64,000 nt of DNA from Microbacterium sp. Clip185 (GTDB taxonomy: Bacteria > Actinomycetota > Actinomycetes > Actinomycetales > Microbacteriaceae), in assembly GCF_028743715.1 (NCBI RefSeq), contig NZ_CP117996.1, positions 3,038,001 through 3,102,000 on the forward strand, read 5' to 3'. Position 1 is the stretch's first letter. The number at the start of each line of letters is the position of its first letter. The position numbers and the translations under genes were made by a program. This document shows, piece after piece, positions 17,945 through 25,866 of this stretch. The notes beneath the pieces were generated by a model, which saw only the letters and a program-made list of their open reading frames with translations, was not told where the DNA came from and did not search any database.

Positions 17945-18958
17945 ATGAGCACAGCTGCGCCGACCACGATCACCATCACCGGCGCCGGGGGGCAGATCGG
18001 CTACGCGCTGCTGTTCCGTATCGCGGCGGGCGACATGCTCGGACCCGACCGACCGGTCAGGCTGCGGCTGTTGGAGATCCGCCAGGGCCTGCGCGCTGCG
18101 GAAGGTGCGGCGCTCGAGCTGCAGGACGGCGCGTTCGAGCTGCTGCGCGACGTGGAGGTCACGGAGGATCCGGCCGTGGCCTTCGACGGCTGCAACATCG
18201 CCCTGCTCGTGGGCGCGCGCCCGCGCGGCCCCGGCATGGAGCGCGCCGACCTCCTCGCCGCGAACGCGGGCATCTTCGGCCCTCAGGGCGCCGCGATCGC
18301 GGCGCACGCCGCATCCGACGTCCGCGCGGTCGTGGTGGGCAACCCCGCGAACACGAACGCGCTGATCGCGTCGGCATCCGCACCCGACGTGCCTGCCGAG
18401 CGCTTCGCCGCGCTCACCCGTCTCGACCACAACCGCGCCGTCGGGCAGCTCGCAGAGGCGGTCGGCGTCGGAGTGTCCGCCGTGCGCGACGTGGCCATCT
18501 GGGGCAACCACTCCGCCACCCAGGTCCCCGATGTGACCCACGCGACGATCGACGGCGCACCCGCCCTCGACGTTCTCGCCGCGCGCCTCGGCGGCGAGGA
18601 TGCGGCAATCGGCTGGCTCGAGGACGAGTTCACCCCGCGGGTCGCGAAGCGCGGAGCCGAGATCATCGAGGTGCGCGGATCCTCCTCCGTCGCCTCCGCG
18701 GCGAACGCGACGATCTCCCACATCCGGGACGACGTCGCGGGCACGCAGAGCGGCTGGACCTCCGCTGCGGTCGTCTCGCACGGCGAGTACGGCGTGCCGG
18801 AGGGGCTCTTCAGCTCCTTCCCGGTGCGCTCGGACGGCAACGGCTACCGCATCGTCGAGGGGCTGGAGGTTCCCGCCCGCATCCGCCGCCGTCTGGACGC
18901 CTCGATCGCCGAGCTCGCTGACGAGCGCGAGGCCGTGCGAGCACTGGGGGTGATCTGA
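17945..18958 (+). CDS. mdh: Malate dehydrogenase
   Basis: 337 aa. NAD-dependent enzyme of the citric acid cycle that interconverts malate and oxaloacetate. The Rossmann motif [17 protein letters not shown] opens the protein; GNPANTNA, the substrate-binding TRLDHNRA and the active-site IWGNHSATQ follow. It belongs to the larger MDH type 2 group, related to cytosolic enzymes, common in actinobacteria. The chosen ATG is placed by the upstream -10 hexamer. The MDH stop is one base before the GTG of the Na+/H+ antiporter, so the two are probably one transcript. Several usual Gly/Arg positions are slightly varied ([14 protein letters not shown] for the mobile loop) but key residues remain. Confidence 0.94.
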   Translation: MSTAAPTTITITGAGGQIGYALLFRIAAGDMLGPDRPVRLRLLEIRQGLRAAEGAALELQDGAFELLRDVEVTEDPAVAFDGCNIALLVGARPRGPGMERADLLAANAGIFGPQGAAIAAHAASDVRAVVVGNPANTNALIASASAPDVPAERFAALTRLDHNRAVGQLAEAVGVGVSAVRDVAIWGNHSATQVPDVTHATIDGAPALDVLAARLGGEDAAIGWLEDEFTPRVAKRGAEIIEVRGSSSVASAANATISHIRDDVAGTQSGWTSAAVVSHGEYGVPEGLFSSFPVRSDGNGYRIVEGLEVPARIRRRLDASIAELADEREAVRALGVI

Positions 18959-18959
18959 C

Positions 18960-20684
18960 GTGGAGCATCTGGCCGTCATCGTCGGCGGCGTCATCGTCGT
19001 CGCGATCGTGACGGCCCTGGGCCGGCGGCTGAACATCGCGGGCCCTCTCGTTCTCGTCGCCATCGGTCTCGTGCTGGCCGCCCTGCCGTTCGTGCCCGAC
19101 ATCCCCGAGGTCGATCCCGAGTGGATCCTCGTGGGCGTGCTGCCACCCCTGCTCTACTCGTCGGCCGTCCAGCTTCCCGCGATCGAGTTCCGCCGCGACT
19201 TCACCCCTATCGCCGGGTTGTCGGTCGTGCTCGTGGTCGGCAGCGCGGTGCTGCTCGGCTTCTTCTTCACCTGGGTGATCCCCGATCTCAACCTGGCGCT
19301 GGGCATCGCGCTGGGCGCGATCCTCTCCCCCACGGATGCGGTGGCCACCTCGATCGTGAAGCGGATGGGGATCTCGACACGTGTGACGACGATGCTCGAG
19401 GGCGAGAGCCTGCTCAACGACGCGACCGCTCTGGTGCTGCTACGCACCTCGACCGCCGCGATCGCCGCCGGCTTCTCGTTCGGAGAGACCATCCTGTCGT
19501 TCCTGTGGGCGGTGCTGATCGCCCTCGTGATCGGTGGGCTCGTCGGGTGGGTCAACCTGCGCGTGCGCGCGTGGGTCGGCCACTCGGCCGCGAACACCGC
19601 GATCAGCTTCGCGATCCCCTTCATCGCGTACTTGCCCACCGAAGAGCTCAACGGCTCGGGACTCGTCGCCGCCGTGGTCGCGGGCATCGTCACCGGGCAG
19701 GGCGCGGCCCGCCGCTTCGCCCCCGAGCAACGGCTGTCGGAGGAGGCCAACTGGCGCACGATCGAGCTCGTCCTCGAAGGCGGCGTCTTCCTCGTCATGG
19801 GGCTGGAGCTCACCGACGTCGTCAACAAGAACCTGACCGAGCACGACGGTCTCTGGCATGGCACGTGGCTCGCCCTGTCGGCCCTCGGCATCATCGTCGC
19901 CGTCCGCGGCGTGTACGTCGCCATCCTGATCTGGCAGCAGGGGCGACGAGCGCGGCGGTTCGCCGGTTTCGACATCGAACGCGTCGACAACAGGCTGCAG
20001 GGCATGGCCGACGGCACGATACCGATCGAGAGATCGAACCCGGAGCGGGCGATGCGCCGCATCCCGTCGATCCGCAAACGAGTGGCGCGCCTCGGCGCCG
20101 ATCTGGACTACTACCGCTCCTCCCCGCTCGGCTGGAAGCACGGCACGATCATCGTCTGGGCCGGGATGCGGGGTGTGGTGACTCTCGCCGCGGCGCAGAC
20201 CCTCCCGCGGGGCACCGACCACCGCCCGCTTCTCATCTTCGTCGCGTTCATGGTGGCCATCATCAGCCTGCTCCTGCAGGGCTTCACTCTTCCGGCCCTG
20301 GTACGCCTGCTCCGCATCCCGCCGGAGTCCTCGGGACCGACGCGTGAAGAGCAGCGGCGCCTGGACGACGTGCTGCGCGAGGCCGCATCCGAGCGACTGC
20401 AGGGCGGTGATCTGCGCCGGCGCGACGGTACGGCGTTCAGCGAACGCATCCTCACCCGGGTGGGCGCACGGCTCGTCGACCCGCCCGACGAGGAGATGAC
20501 CGCTGCCGCGCGCGAGGTGCTGGAGCTGCGTCTGGAGATGATCGACGCCATGCGCGAGCGCCTGCTCGAAGCGGGGTCGTCGGGCTCGTTCAGCACAGCC
20601 GCACTGCGCCACGCTCTCGCAGAGCTCGATGCCGACCAGCTCAGCCTCGAACTGCGTCTGTCGGACGAGACGGGCGCAGAGTGA
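18960..20684 (+). CDS. Na+/H+ antiporter (CPA1 family, NhaP-like)
   Basis: 574 aa. Around twelve membrane helices in the first ~430 residues, with the family's ion-site pattern LSPTDAVATSIVK (about 122-135) and EGESLLNDATALVL (about 145-158), followed by a cytosolic tail rich in charged residues (about 450-574). It should exchange Na+ or K+ for protons and support pH and salt balance. The GTG start one base after the MDH stop suggests co-transcription. The ion preference cannot be told from sequence. Confidence 0.92.
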   Translation: MEHLAVIVGGVIVVAIVTALGRRLNIAGPLVLVAIGLVLAALPFVPDIPEVDPEWILVGVLPPLLYSSAVQLPAIEFRRDFTPIAGLSVVLVVGSAVLLGFFFTWVIPDLNLALGIALGAILSPTDAVATSIVKRMGISTRVTTMLEGESLLNDATALVLLRTSTAAIAAGFSFGETILSFLWAVLIALVIGGLVGWVNLRVRAWVGHSAANTAISFAIPFIAYLPTEELNGSGLVAAVVAGIVTGQGAARRFAPEQRLSEEANWRTIELVLEGGVFLVMGLELTDVVNKNLTEHDGLWHGTWLALSALGIIVAVRGVYVAILIWQQGRRARRFAGFDIERVDNRLQGMADGTIPIERSNPERAMRRIPSIRKRVARLGADLDYYRSSPLGWKHGTIIVWAGMRGVVTLAAAQTLPRGTDHRPLLIFVAFMVAIISLLLQGFTLPALVRLLRIPPESSGPTREEQRRLDDVLREAASERLQGGDLRRRDGTAFSERILTRVGARLVDPPDEEMTAAAREVLELRLEMIDAMRERLLEAGSSGSFSTAALRHALAELDADQLSLELRLSDETGAE

Positions 20685-20716
20685 CACGGTCGACGGATCC
20701 GGGGGAGAATGGACGC

Positions 20717-21184
20717 ATGACGAGCGAGGGGACGGGCGTCGACGCCGGTGCGGGAGCCGATCCCGCGACCGCGCCGTTGCACCTGCCCCACTCGGCGGCC
20801 GACTGCCCCAAGTGCTTCACCGAACTGCAGTCCGACCGCAACTGGTGGCGCGCCCGGCCGACCGGCGCTCGCCTGGTGGGTCTTGTCGTGAATCGCGACG
20901 ACATGCCCTCCGTGGTCGAGCAACGCGCTGAGCTGACGCGTTTCGGGGTGCCCATCGATGGCTTCCGACACCCGGCCCCCGACATCCTCGAGTCGTGGGA
21001 GGAGCGTCTGGGCCGCCTGTTCGGTCGCCTCACCCGCGGCGACGTGCTCGTCGTGGCGAGCGTGCATGCGCTGGGACGCAACATCGACGAGGAGACCCGT
21101 ACAGTCGCGGAGCTTCGTCGTCGCGGTGTGATGGTGAAGGTGTTGGGCCACTCCGGCCGGCACCTGTTCGACACTGGTCGCTGA
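20717..21184 (+). CDS. Resolvase-fold protein with degenerate serine-recombinase active site
   Basis: 155 aa. Residues 1-50 are unrelated to recombinases and hold DCPKC, a possible zinc knuckle. Residues 52-145 look like the N-terminal resolvase domain: LVGLVVNRDDMPSVVEQR aligns with the catalytic start, and GDVLVVASVHALGRNIDE aligns with the DRLGRS region. The catalytic serine appears replaced by Asn (about 59) and the first active-site arginine by Ala (about 118), and no DNA-binding domain follows. A role in recombination is therefore unlikely; the fold may have been reused. The ATG at 20717 is six bases after GAGAAT. Confidence 0.6.
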   Translation: MTSEGTGVDAGAGADPATAPLHLPHSAADCPKCFTELQSDRNWWRARPTGARLVGLVVNRDDMPSVVEQRAELTRFGVPIDGFRHPAPDILESWEERLGRLFGRLTRGDVLVVASVHALGRNIDEETRTVAELRRRGVMVKVLGHSGRHLFDTGR

Positions 21185-21242
21185 CGCCGAGCGCGTTTCG
21201 TCTCGCCTGAGGCTCGCTCAACGACCCGCGCGCTGACAGCGC

Positions 21243-21824
21243 TCAACGAGCGGTGCTTGCAGCTCGCCAGCACCCGGCGACGTGATCGTCGACGAGGCCG
21301 GCGGACTGCATCAGGGCGTACATCGTCGTCGGGCCGACGAAGCGGAAGCCTCGCCGGCGCAGCTCCTTGCTGAGCGCCGTCGACTCGGCCGTCGTGGCCG
21401 GCACCTCCGAGAAGGTGGCCGGCGGTACGTGGCCCTGGGGCGCGAACGACCAGATGAGCGCATCCAGCTCGCCGGGCGACATGGCGTGAACGAGACGCGC
21501 ATTGCCGATCACGGCCTCGATCTTCGCCCGATTGCGCACGATGCCGGCGTCGCCCATCAACCGCTCGATGTCGGCCTCGTCGAAGGCGGCGACCGCATCG
21601 GGTTCGAAGCCCGCGAACACCTCACGGAAGCGCGGACGCTTGCGCAGGATGGTGATCCAGCTGAGACCGGCCTGGAACCCCTCGAGGCTCATCTTCTCGA
21701 ACAGCGGCCGGTCACCGCGAAGCGGACAGCCCCACTCCTCATCGTGGTAGCGCAGATACTCGGGATCGGCGCCGGCCCACGCGCATCGCGCACGGCCGTC
21801 TTCTCCCACGAGGATGTCGGTCAT
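21243..21824 (-). CDS. tag: DNA-3-methyladenine glycosylase I
   Basis: 193 aa. Removes 3-methyladenine from alkylated DNA, starting base-excision repair. The N-terminal RCAWAGADPEYLRYHDEEWG and the C-terminal VDDHVAGC hold the two Cys and two His that bind zinc in the E. coli enzyme; the helix-hairpin-helix region FEKMSLEGFQAGLSWITIL is clear. It carries its own promoter: TAGCGT six bases before ATG, probably leaderless. It ends 58 bp from the resolvase-like gene, convergently. Confidence 0.95.
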   Translation of the reverse strand: MTDILVGEDGRARCAWAGADPEYLRYHDEEWGCPLRGDRPLFEKMSLEGFQAGLSWITILRKRPRFREVFAGFEPDAVAAFDEADIERLMGDAGIVRNRAKIEAVIGNARLVHAMSPGELDALIWSFAPQGHVPPATFSEVPATTAESTALSKELRRRGFRFVGPTTMYALMQSAGLVDDHVAGCWRAASTAR

Positions 21825-21830
21825 CCGCCC

Positions 21831-21836
21831 ACGCTA
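21831..21836 (-). promoter_or_regulatory. -10 hexamer TAGCGT of tag
   Basis: On the minus strand TAGCGT, six bases, then ATG at 21824; no ribosome site. Confidence 0.55.
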
Positions 21837-21856
21837 TCGGCGCCCGCCGACACCGC

Positions 21857-23965
21857 TCAGCGCTTCTTCTGCAGCGACTTCTCCGAGACCGGCGCCGCGC
21901 CGGATGCGGCGAGCTGGGCGTAGTACGCGTGCGCCTCATCCTGTCGCTGCTGTTCGGCACCCGACGCGATGTGCGCGCGGATGTGCTCAGGCTCGAAGCC
22001 CCACGCATCCACCAGATCCTGCGCGTGCGGGCGGAGTCTGGACGACAGGCGACCGATGTAGCGCGACACGGAACCCGCGCGCTGGGCCGAGAGGCGACCG
22101 TTGATGAGGTACCACGAGAGGTGCTTCTCGATGAGGCTCATCCCGAAGAGATCGCGCAGCCACGTGAGAACCCGCAGCGTGCCGTCGTCGCCGATGCGGT
22201 GCACGGCGTCGGTGAAGGCCTCCCACTGCAGCAGCTCACCGTGTGCACGAGCGGCCTCGATGAGGTCGTGCTGGCACTCGTTGAAGAGCGCGGCGGCCTC
22301 GGCTGCGGGCAGCTTCGCCGCCGGACGCAGCCGCGCGGCGACGTCGGCGACCATCTGCTGCACCCGTCCCGCCAGCAGCTCGAACTGCTGGTCCTCGCGC
22401 AACCCGAGCTCGACCGAGCGCGCGGTCGAGCCGAGGTCGGCGAGCGACTGCCCGAGCTGGCGGAGCCCCGCTCCGTGGAACACCTTGCCCGCCGTGCTGC
22501 CGACGGCGAAGCGCGCGAGCGCGGCCGCATCCTTGCCCTTGAACTGCGAGGCGTAGTCCGACAGCAGACGCTTGCCGACGAGCTGGAGGAGCACGTTGTT
22601 GTCACCCTCGAACGTGACGTACACGTCGAGGTCACTGCGCAGCCCGACGAGGCGGTTCTCGGCGAGGAAGCCGGCACCGCCGCTCGCCTCGCGGCACTCC
22701 TGCAGGATGTCGAGCGCGTTCCACGTCGACAGGGGCTTGAGAGCCGCAGCGAGGGTCTCGAGATCCTCGCGCTCCTCGGAGGTGTCGGTGCGTCCGGAGA
22801 ACACACCGTCGAACTTCTTCAGGAACTCGTCGTGCGCGAAGGCCTGCGCGTAGACCGTGGCCAGCCGCGGCAGGAGGCGGCGCTGGTGCTTTCCGTAGTC
22901 GAGCAGGGTCACCTCGGGCGTTCCTGCTCCGGAATCGAACTGACGACGCTGGTTGGCGTAGGTGACGGCGATCTTGAGCCCGAGAGCGGCGGCCGTGGTG
23001 GCCGCACCGTCGAGCGAGACGCGGCCCTGCACCAGCGCCCCGAGCATCGTGAAGAAGCGACGGCCGGGGCTCGCGATCTCGCTCGAGTACGTGCCGTCGG
23101 CGGCGACGTCACCGTAGCGGTTGAGGAGGTTCTCGCGGGGGATGCGGACCTGGTCGAAGTGCAGGCGGCCGTTGTCGATGCCGTTGAGACCGCCCTTGAC
23201 GCCGTCGTCCTCACCGCCGACGCCGGGCAGGAAGTCGCCGGCCTCGTCGCGGATCGGAACGAAGAAGCAGTGCACGCCGTAGTTGACGCCGCCCGTGATC
23301 AGCTGGGCGAAGACGGTGGCGGCACGCCCGTGCACCGCCGCGTTGCCGAGGTAGTCCTTCCACGCACCGCGGAACGGGGTGTGGATGACGAACTCCTCCG
23401 CGTCGGCGTCGTACGTCGCGGTCGTGCCGATCGCGGCCACATCCGATCCGTGACCGGTCTCGGTCATCGCGAAGGCCCCCGGCAGCTTCAGCGTGACGAC
23501 GTCGGCGAGCCACTTGTCGTGGTGCTTCTTCGTGCCCAGCTGCTGGATGGCGGCACCGAAGAGCCCCCACTGCACGCCGGCCTTGATCTGCAGGCTGGGG
23601 TCCGCGAGCACGAGCTCCTCGAAGCCCGCGATGTTCGCGCCGTTGTCACCGAGGCCGCCGTACTCGACGGGGTACGCGCGCGCCGAGACGCCCTGCTCGA
23701 CGATGAGTCCCAGCTGACCGAAGACACGGTCGCGGTGCTCGGCGACGGTCTGCCCGTCGATCCGCCAGAACGCCGGGTCCTTGATCATCTCGCGCGCCTC
23801 ACGGCGCGTCTTGCCCCATGTGCCGAGCAGCATCTCGGTCACTGCGGGCAGGTCGATGCGCGGCTCGGCGGCTTCTGCCGCGGAGTGCGCCGCCGTGGGC
23901 GCACCTCCGGCGGGGGTGCGACGGTTGGTCGCAGGCTTGGCGGGACGGACGACGGCGTCGGTCAT
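21857..23965 (-). CDS. Acyl-CoA dehydrogenase/oxidase (ACOX-like, long form)
   Basis: 702 aa. The central part has acyl-CoA dehydrogenase signatures: GAFAMTETGHGSDVAAIGTTA (FAD and substrate loop), IPRENLLNRYGDV, GRVSLDGAATTAAALGLKIAVTYANQRRQF and RECREASGGAGFL; the long C-terminal part is like peroxisomal acyl-CoA oxidases. It likely oxidises acyl-CoA to enoyl-CoA in fatty-acid breakdown. The chosen ATG at 23965 has GAAGG upstream and is followed by an Ala/Pro-rich leader; a frame extending further upstream has no ribosome site. The operator-like CCAACTCGGTTGG lies 64 bp upstream. Confidence 0.88.
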   Translation of the reverse strand: MTDAVVRPAKPATNRRTPAGGAPTAAHSAAEAAEPRIDLPAVTEMLLGTWGKTRREAREMIKDPAFWRIDGQTVAEHRDRVFGQLGLIVEQGVSARAYPVEYGGLGDNGANIAGFEELVLADPSLQIKAGVQWGLFGAAIQQLGTKKHHDKWLADVVTLKLPGAFAMTETGHGSDVAAIGTTATYDADAEEFVIHTPFRGAWKDYLGNAAVHGRAATVFAQLITGGVNYGVHCFFVPIRDEAGDFLPGVGGEDDGVKGGLNGIDNGRLHFDQVRIPRENLLNRYGDVAADGTYSSEIASPGRRFFTMLGALVQGRVSLDGAATTAAALGLKIAVTYANQRRQFDSGAGTPEVTLLDYGKHQRRLLPRLATVYAQAFAHDEFLKKFDGVFSGRTDTSEEREDLETLAAALKPLSTWNALDILQECREASGGAGFLAENRLVGLRSDLDVYVTFEGDNNVLLQLVGKRLLSDYASQFKGKDAAALARFAVGSTAGKVFHGAGLRQLGQSLADLGSTARSVELGLREDQQFELLAGRVQQMVADVAARLRPAAKLPAAEAAALFNECQHDLIEAARAHGELLQWEAFTDAVHRIGDDGTLRVLTWLRDLFGMSLIEKHLSWYLINGRLSAQRAGSVSRYIGRLSSRLRPHAQDLVDAWGFEPEHIRAHIASGAEQQRQDEAHAYYAQLAASGAAPVSEKSLQKKR

Positions 23966-24028
23966 GGCATCACCCTTCGGTGGGACAGAGGAAGACGATC
24001 TCGACGGTAGGAGCACGACAACCACTCC

Positions 24029-24041
24029 CCAACTCGGTTGG
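24029..24041. promoter_or_regulatory. Operator-like palindrome CCAAC-TCG-GTTGG
   Basis: Perfect 5-bp arms upstream of the ACOX-like gene. It may bind a regulator of fatty-acid breakdown, but the arms are short. Confidence 0.3.
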
Positions 24042-24050
24042 ACATCCCCC

Positions 24051-24086
24051 ACAAGCGGATGCGGCCACGTCGCCGCATCCGGTTGT
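24051..24086. repeat. 36-bp hairpin upstream of the ACOX-like gene
   Basis: ACAAGCGGATGCGGC and GCCGCATCCGGTTGT pair except for one position, around a CACGTC loop. It sits in a 262-bp gap between this gene and the DinB remnant; nothing else recognisable is in that gap. Confidence 0.6.
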
Positions 24087-24227
24087 GCGCTGGCGACATC
24101 GGGAGCGCGAGGCGCTTGCCGATTCGGCAGGAAGTTTGCGTGGTGACGGACCTCCTCACGACGATCGTGAGAACGCCGCCGATCGACGGCCGCGCCGGAC
24201 CCGAGCACGCCGAACGAGGGAGATCGC

Positions 24228-24539
24228 ATGCCGCACGACGACGTGGGGCGTGTGGTTCGGCGAGGCGGCCACGGGCCGCGCCCCCGGTCGGAGTTCGGCC
24301 TTCCCTCCTCCACGGCGAACTCATGGAAGGCGCGGAAGGTGGACACGATCGAGTCCGTCTCCGCCGACTGTCGCCGGATCCATCAGCATTCTCGCGACGA
24401 CCTGGCCGCGCTCGGTCTCGACGACGTCGTCACGGGGCGCGGTCGCCGCACCGTCCTGAGCCTGTTCACACACGTGCTGAGCGAGCTCGCGTGGAACACA
24501 GGGCACCTCGACATCCTCCGGGCGATCCACACCCCCTGA
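24228..24539 (+). pseudogene. DinB/DUF664-like remnant
   Basis: The open frame encodes 103 aa. Its second half (DLAALGLDDVV ... VLSLFTHVLSELAWNTGHLDILR) matches the C-terminal helix and metal-histidine region of DinB/DUF664 proteins. The first half does not fit, and a typical upstream DinB piece (WFGEAATGRAP) is in another reading frame at about 24250-24285. This suggests a gene broken by frameshifts. A complete short protein with diverged N-terminus is the alternative. Confidence 0.45.
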
Positions 24540-24587
24540 GAGACGATGTCGGAGACCTCGGCGACACTGGATGCGGGAGGTTCACCC

Positions 24588-25844
24588 ATGACGCTCGCCT
24601 TGACGCCCTGGTCCACCGCTGATCTTCCCGTGCTCCAGCGCGCGAACACCCCGGAGATGACGCGGTTCATCGGGGGACCCGAGACCGAGGCGCAGGTCGC
24701 CGACCGCCACGAGCGCTACCTGCGCCTGAATCGGAGCGGCGAGGCCGAGATGTACCGCATCGACGTCGATGACGAGCCCGTCGGCGCGATCGGATTCTGG
24801 CAGGTCGACCACGACGACGTTCCCGCGTACGAGACCGGATGGAGCGTCGAGCCCGCGTGGCAGGGGCGAGGCATCGCCTCCACAGCCCTGCGGCAGCTCA
24901 TCGCGCGCGTGCGGCAGCGCGGCGACCGTACCTTGCTCGTGGCCTATCCCGGTGCCGACAACGCGGCGTCCCAGGGGATGTGTCGCGCGGTCGGCTTCAC
25001 CCGCGGCACCACGTTCACCGAGCCCTGGCGCGGGGGCTCGCTCATGGTCACGACGTGGACCCTCGACATGTCGCCGCTCGAGGTCGCCGCTCGTGACGCG
25101 GATGTCGACGAGCGGTTCTCCGGCGCCCTCGATCGGGAACGCTGGTGGCCGTACTACCTGCCGCACTGGGCGTCGCGCGCGACGACGAGCGCCAGGTGGC
25201 GCACCGGTGCCGACGGACTGGAGCTGCGCATCGACGACGACACCGAGCCGTGGGCCCCTGAGATCGACGGCGACGTCCGCGTCTCGCATCTGCAGACGGG
25301 GCAGCACTCGGGCCCTCTGGGATCGTCGATCGGACAGCATCGCTTTCGCGACGGGTTGATCGTGCGCGAAGAGCAGCCCGATGCCAGGCTGTGGCTCGTA
25401 CAGTACGGCGTGATCGAGGCGCGACTGACGGCCGTGCGCGACGCACGCGCGATGGTGGCCTTCTGGCCCATCGGCGTCGAAGACACCCCCGAGCAGTCGG
25501 GTGAGATCTGCGTGTGCGAGATCTTCGGACACGAGCTCGACGACGATGGCGGCTGGGTGGGAGTCGGAGTGAAGGCGCAGCACGATCCACGGCTGCGCGA
25601 CGATTTCGAGAAGATCCGCGTCGAGGGCGATCTCACCCGGCCGCACGACTACGCGGTGGAGTGGTCGCCCGACCGCATCCGATTCTTCATCGACGGACGT
25701 TGGGTCAAGACCGTCAACCAGTCGATCGACTATCCGGTGCAGCTCATGCTCGACGTGTACGACCTGCCGCTCGCACCGCGTGAGGAGTCGAGCTACCCGT
25801 TCCGGATGCGGGTGGAACGGGTGCGCAGCTCCCCGCCGGTCTGA
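24588..25844 (+). CDS. GNAT acetyltransferase fused to a GH16-like domain
   Basis: 418 aa. Residues 1-160 are a GNAT domain with the acetyl-CoA loop WQGRGIAS (about 91-98). From about 172 to 415 a second domain begins DERFSGALDRERWWPYYLPHW and has the beta-sandwich pattern of family 16 glycosidase-like proteins. The GH16 active-site pattern ExDxxE appears as EICVCE (306-311): both glutamates remain but the middle Asp is Val. The protein lacks a signal peptide, so a cytosolic sugar-related enzyme or binding role is likely. ATG 24588 follows GGGAGG; an ATG at 24546 is in frame. It converges with recQ. Confidence 0.8.
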   Translation: MTLALTPWSTADLPVLQRANTPEMTRFIGGPETEAQVADRHERYLRLNRSGEAEMYRIDVDDEPVGAIGFWQVDHDDVPAYETGWSVEPAWQGRGIASTALRQLIARVRQRGDRTLLVAYPGADNAASQGMCRAVGFTRGTTFTEPWRGGSLMVTTWTLDMSPLEVAARDADVDERFSGALDRERWWPYYLPHWASRATTSARWRTGADGLELRIDDDTEPWAPEIDGDVRVSHLQTGQHSGPLGSSIGQHRFRDGLIVREEQPDARLWLVQYGVIEARLTAVRDARAMVAFWPIGVEDTPEQSGEICVCEIFGHELDDDGGWVGVGVKAQHDPRLRDDFEKIRVEGDLTRPHDYAVEWSPDRIRFFIDGRWVKTVNQSIDYPVQLMLDVYDLPLAPREESSYPFRMRVERVRSSPPV

Positions 25845-25866
25845 GCCGGCCATCGGGTGCGACGTG

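Noticed and set aside
20717..21184. Active resolvase from a mobile element
   Set aside because: Catalytic residues are replaced, no DNA-binding domain and no terminal repeats or attachment sites are seen.
21929..24010. Long plus-strand open frame opposite the ACOX-like gene
   Set aside because: Composition is Arg/Glu/Val-rich shadow of the minus-strand gene; no family motif or ribosome site.
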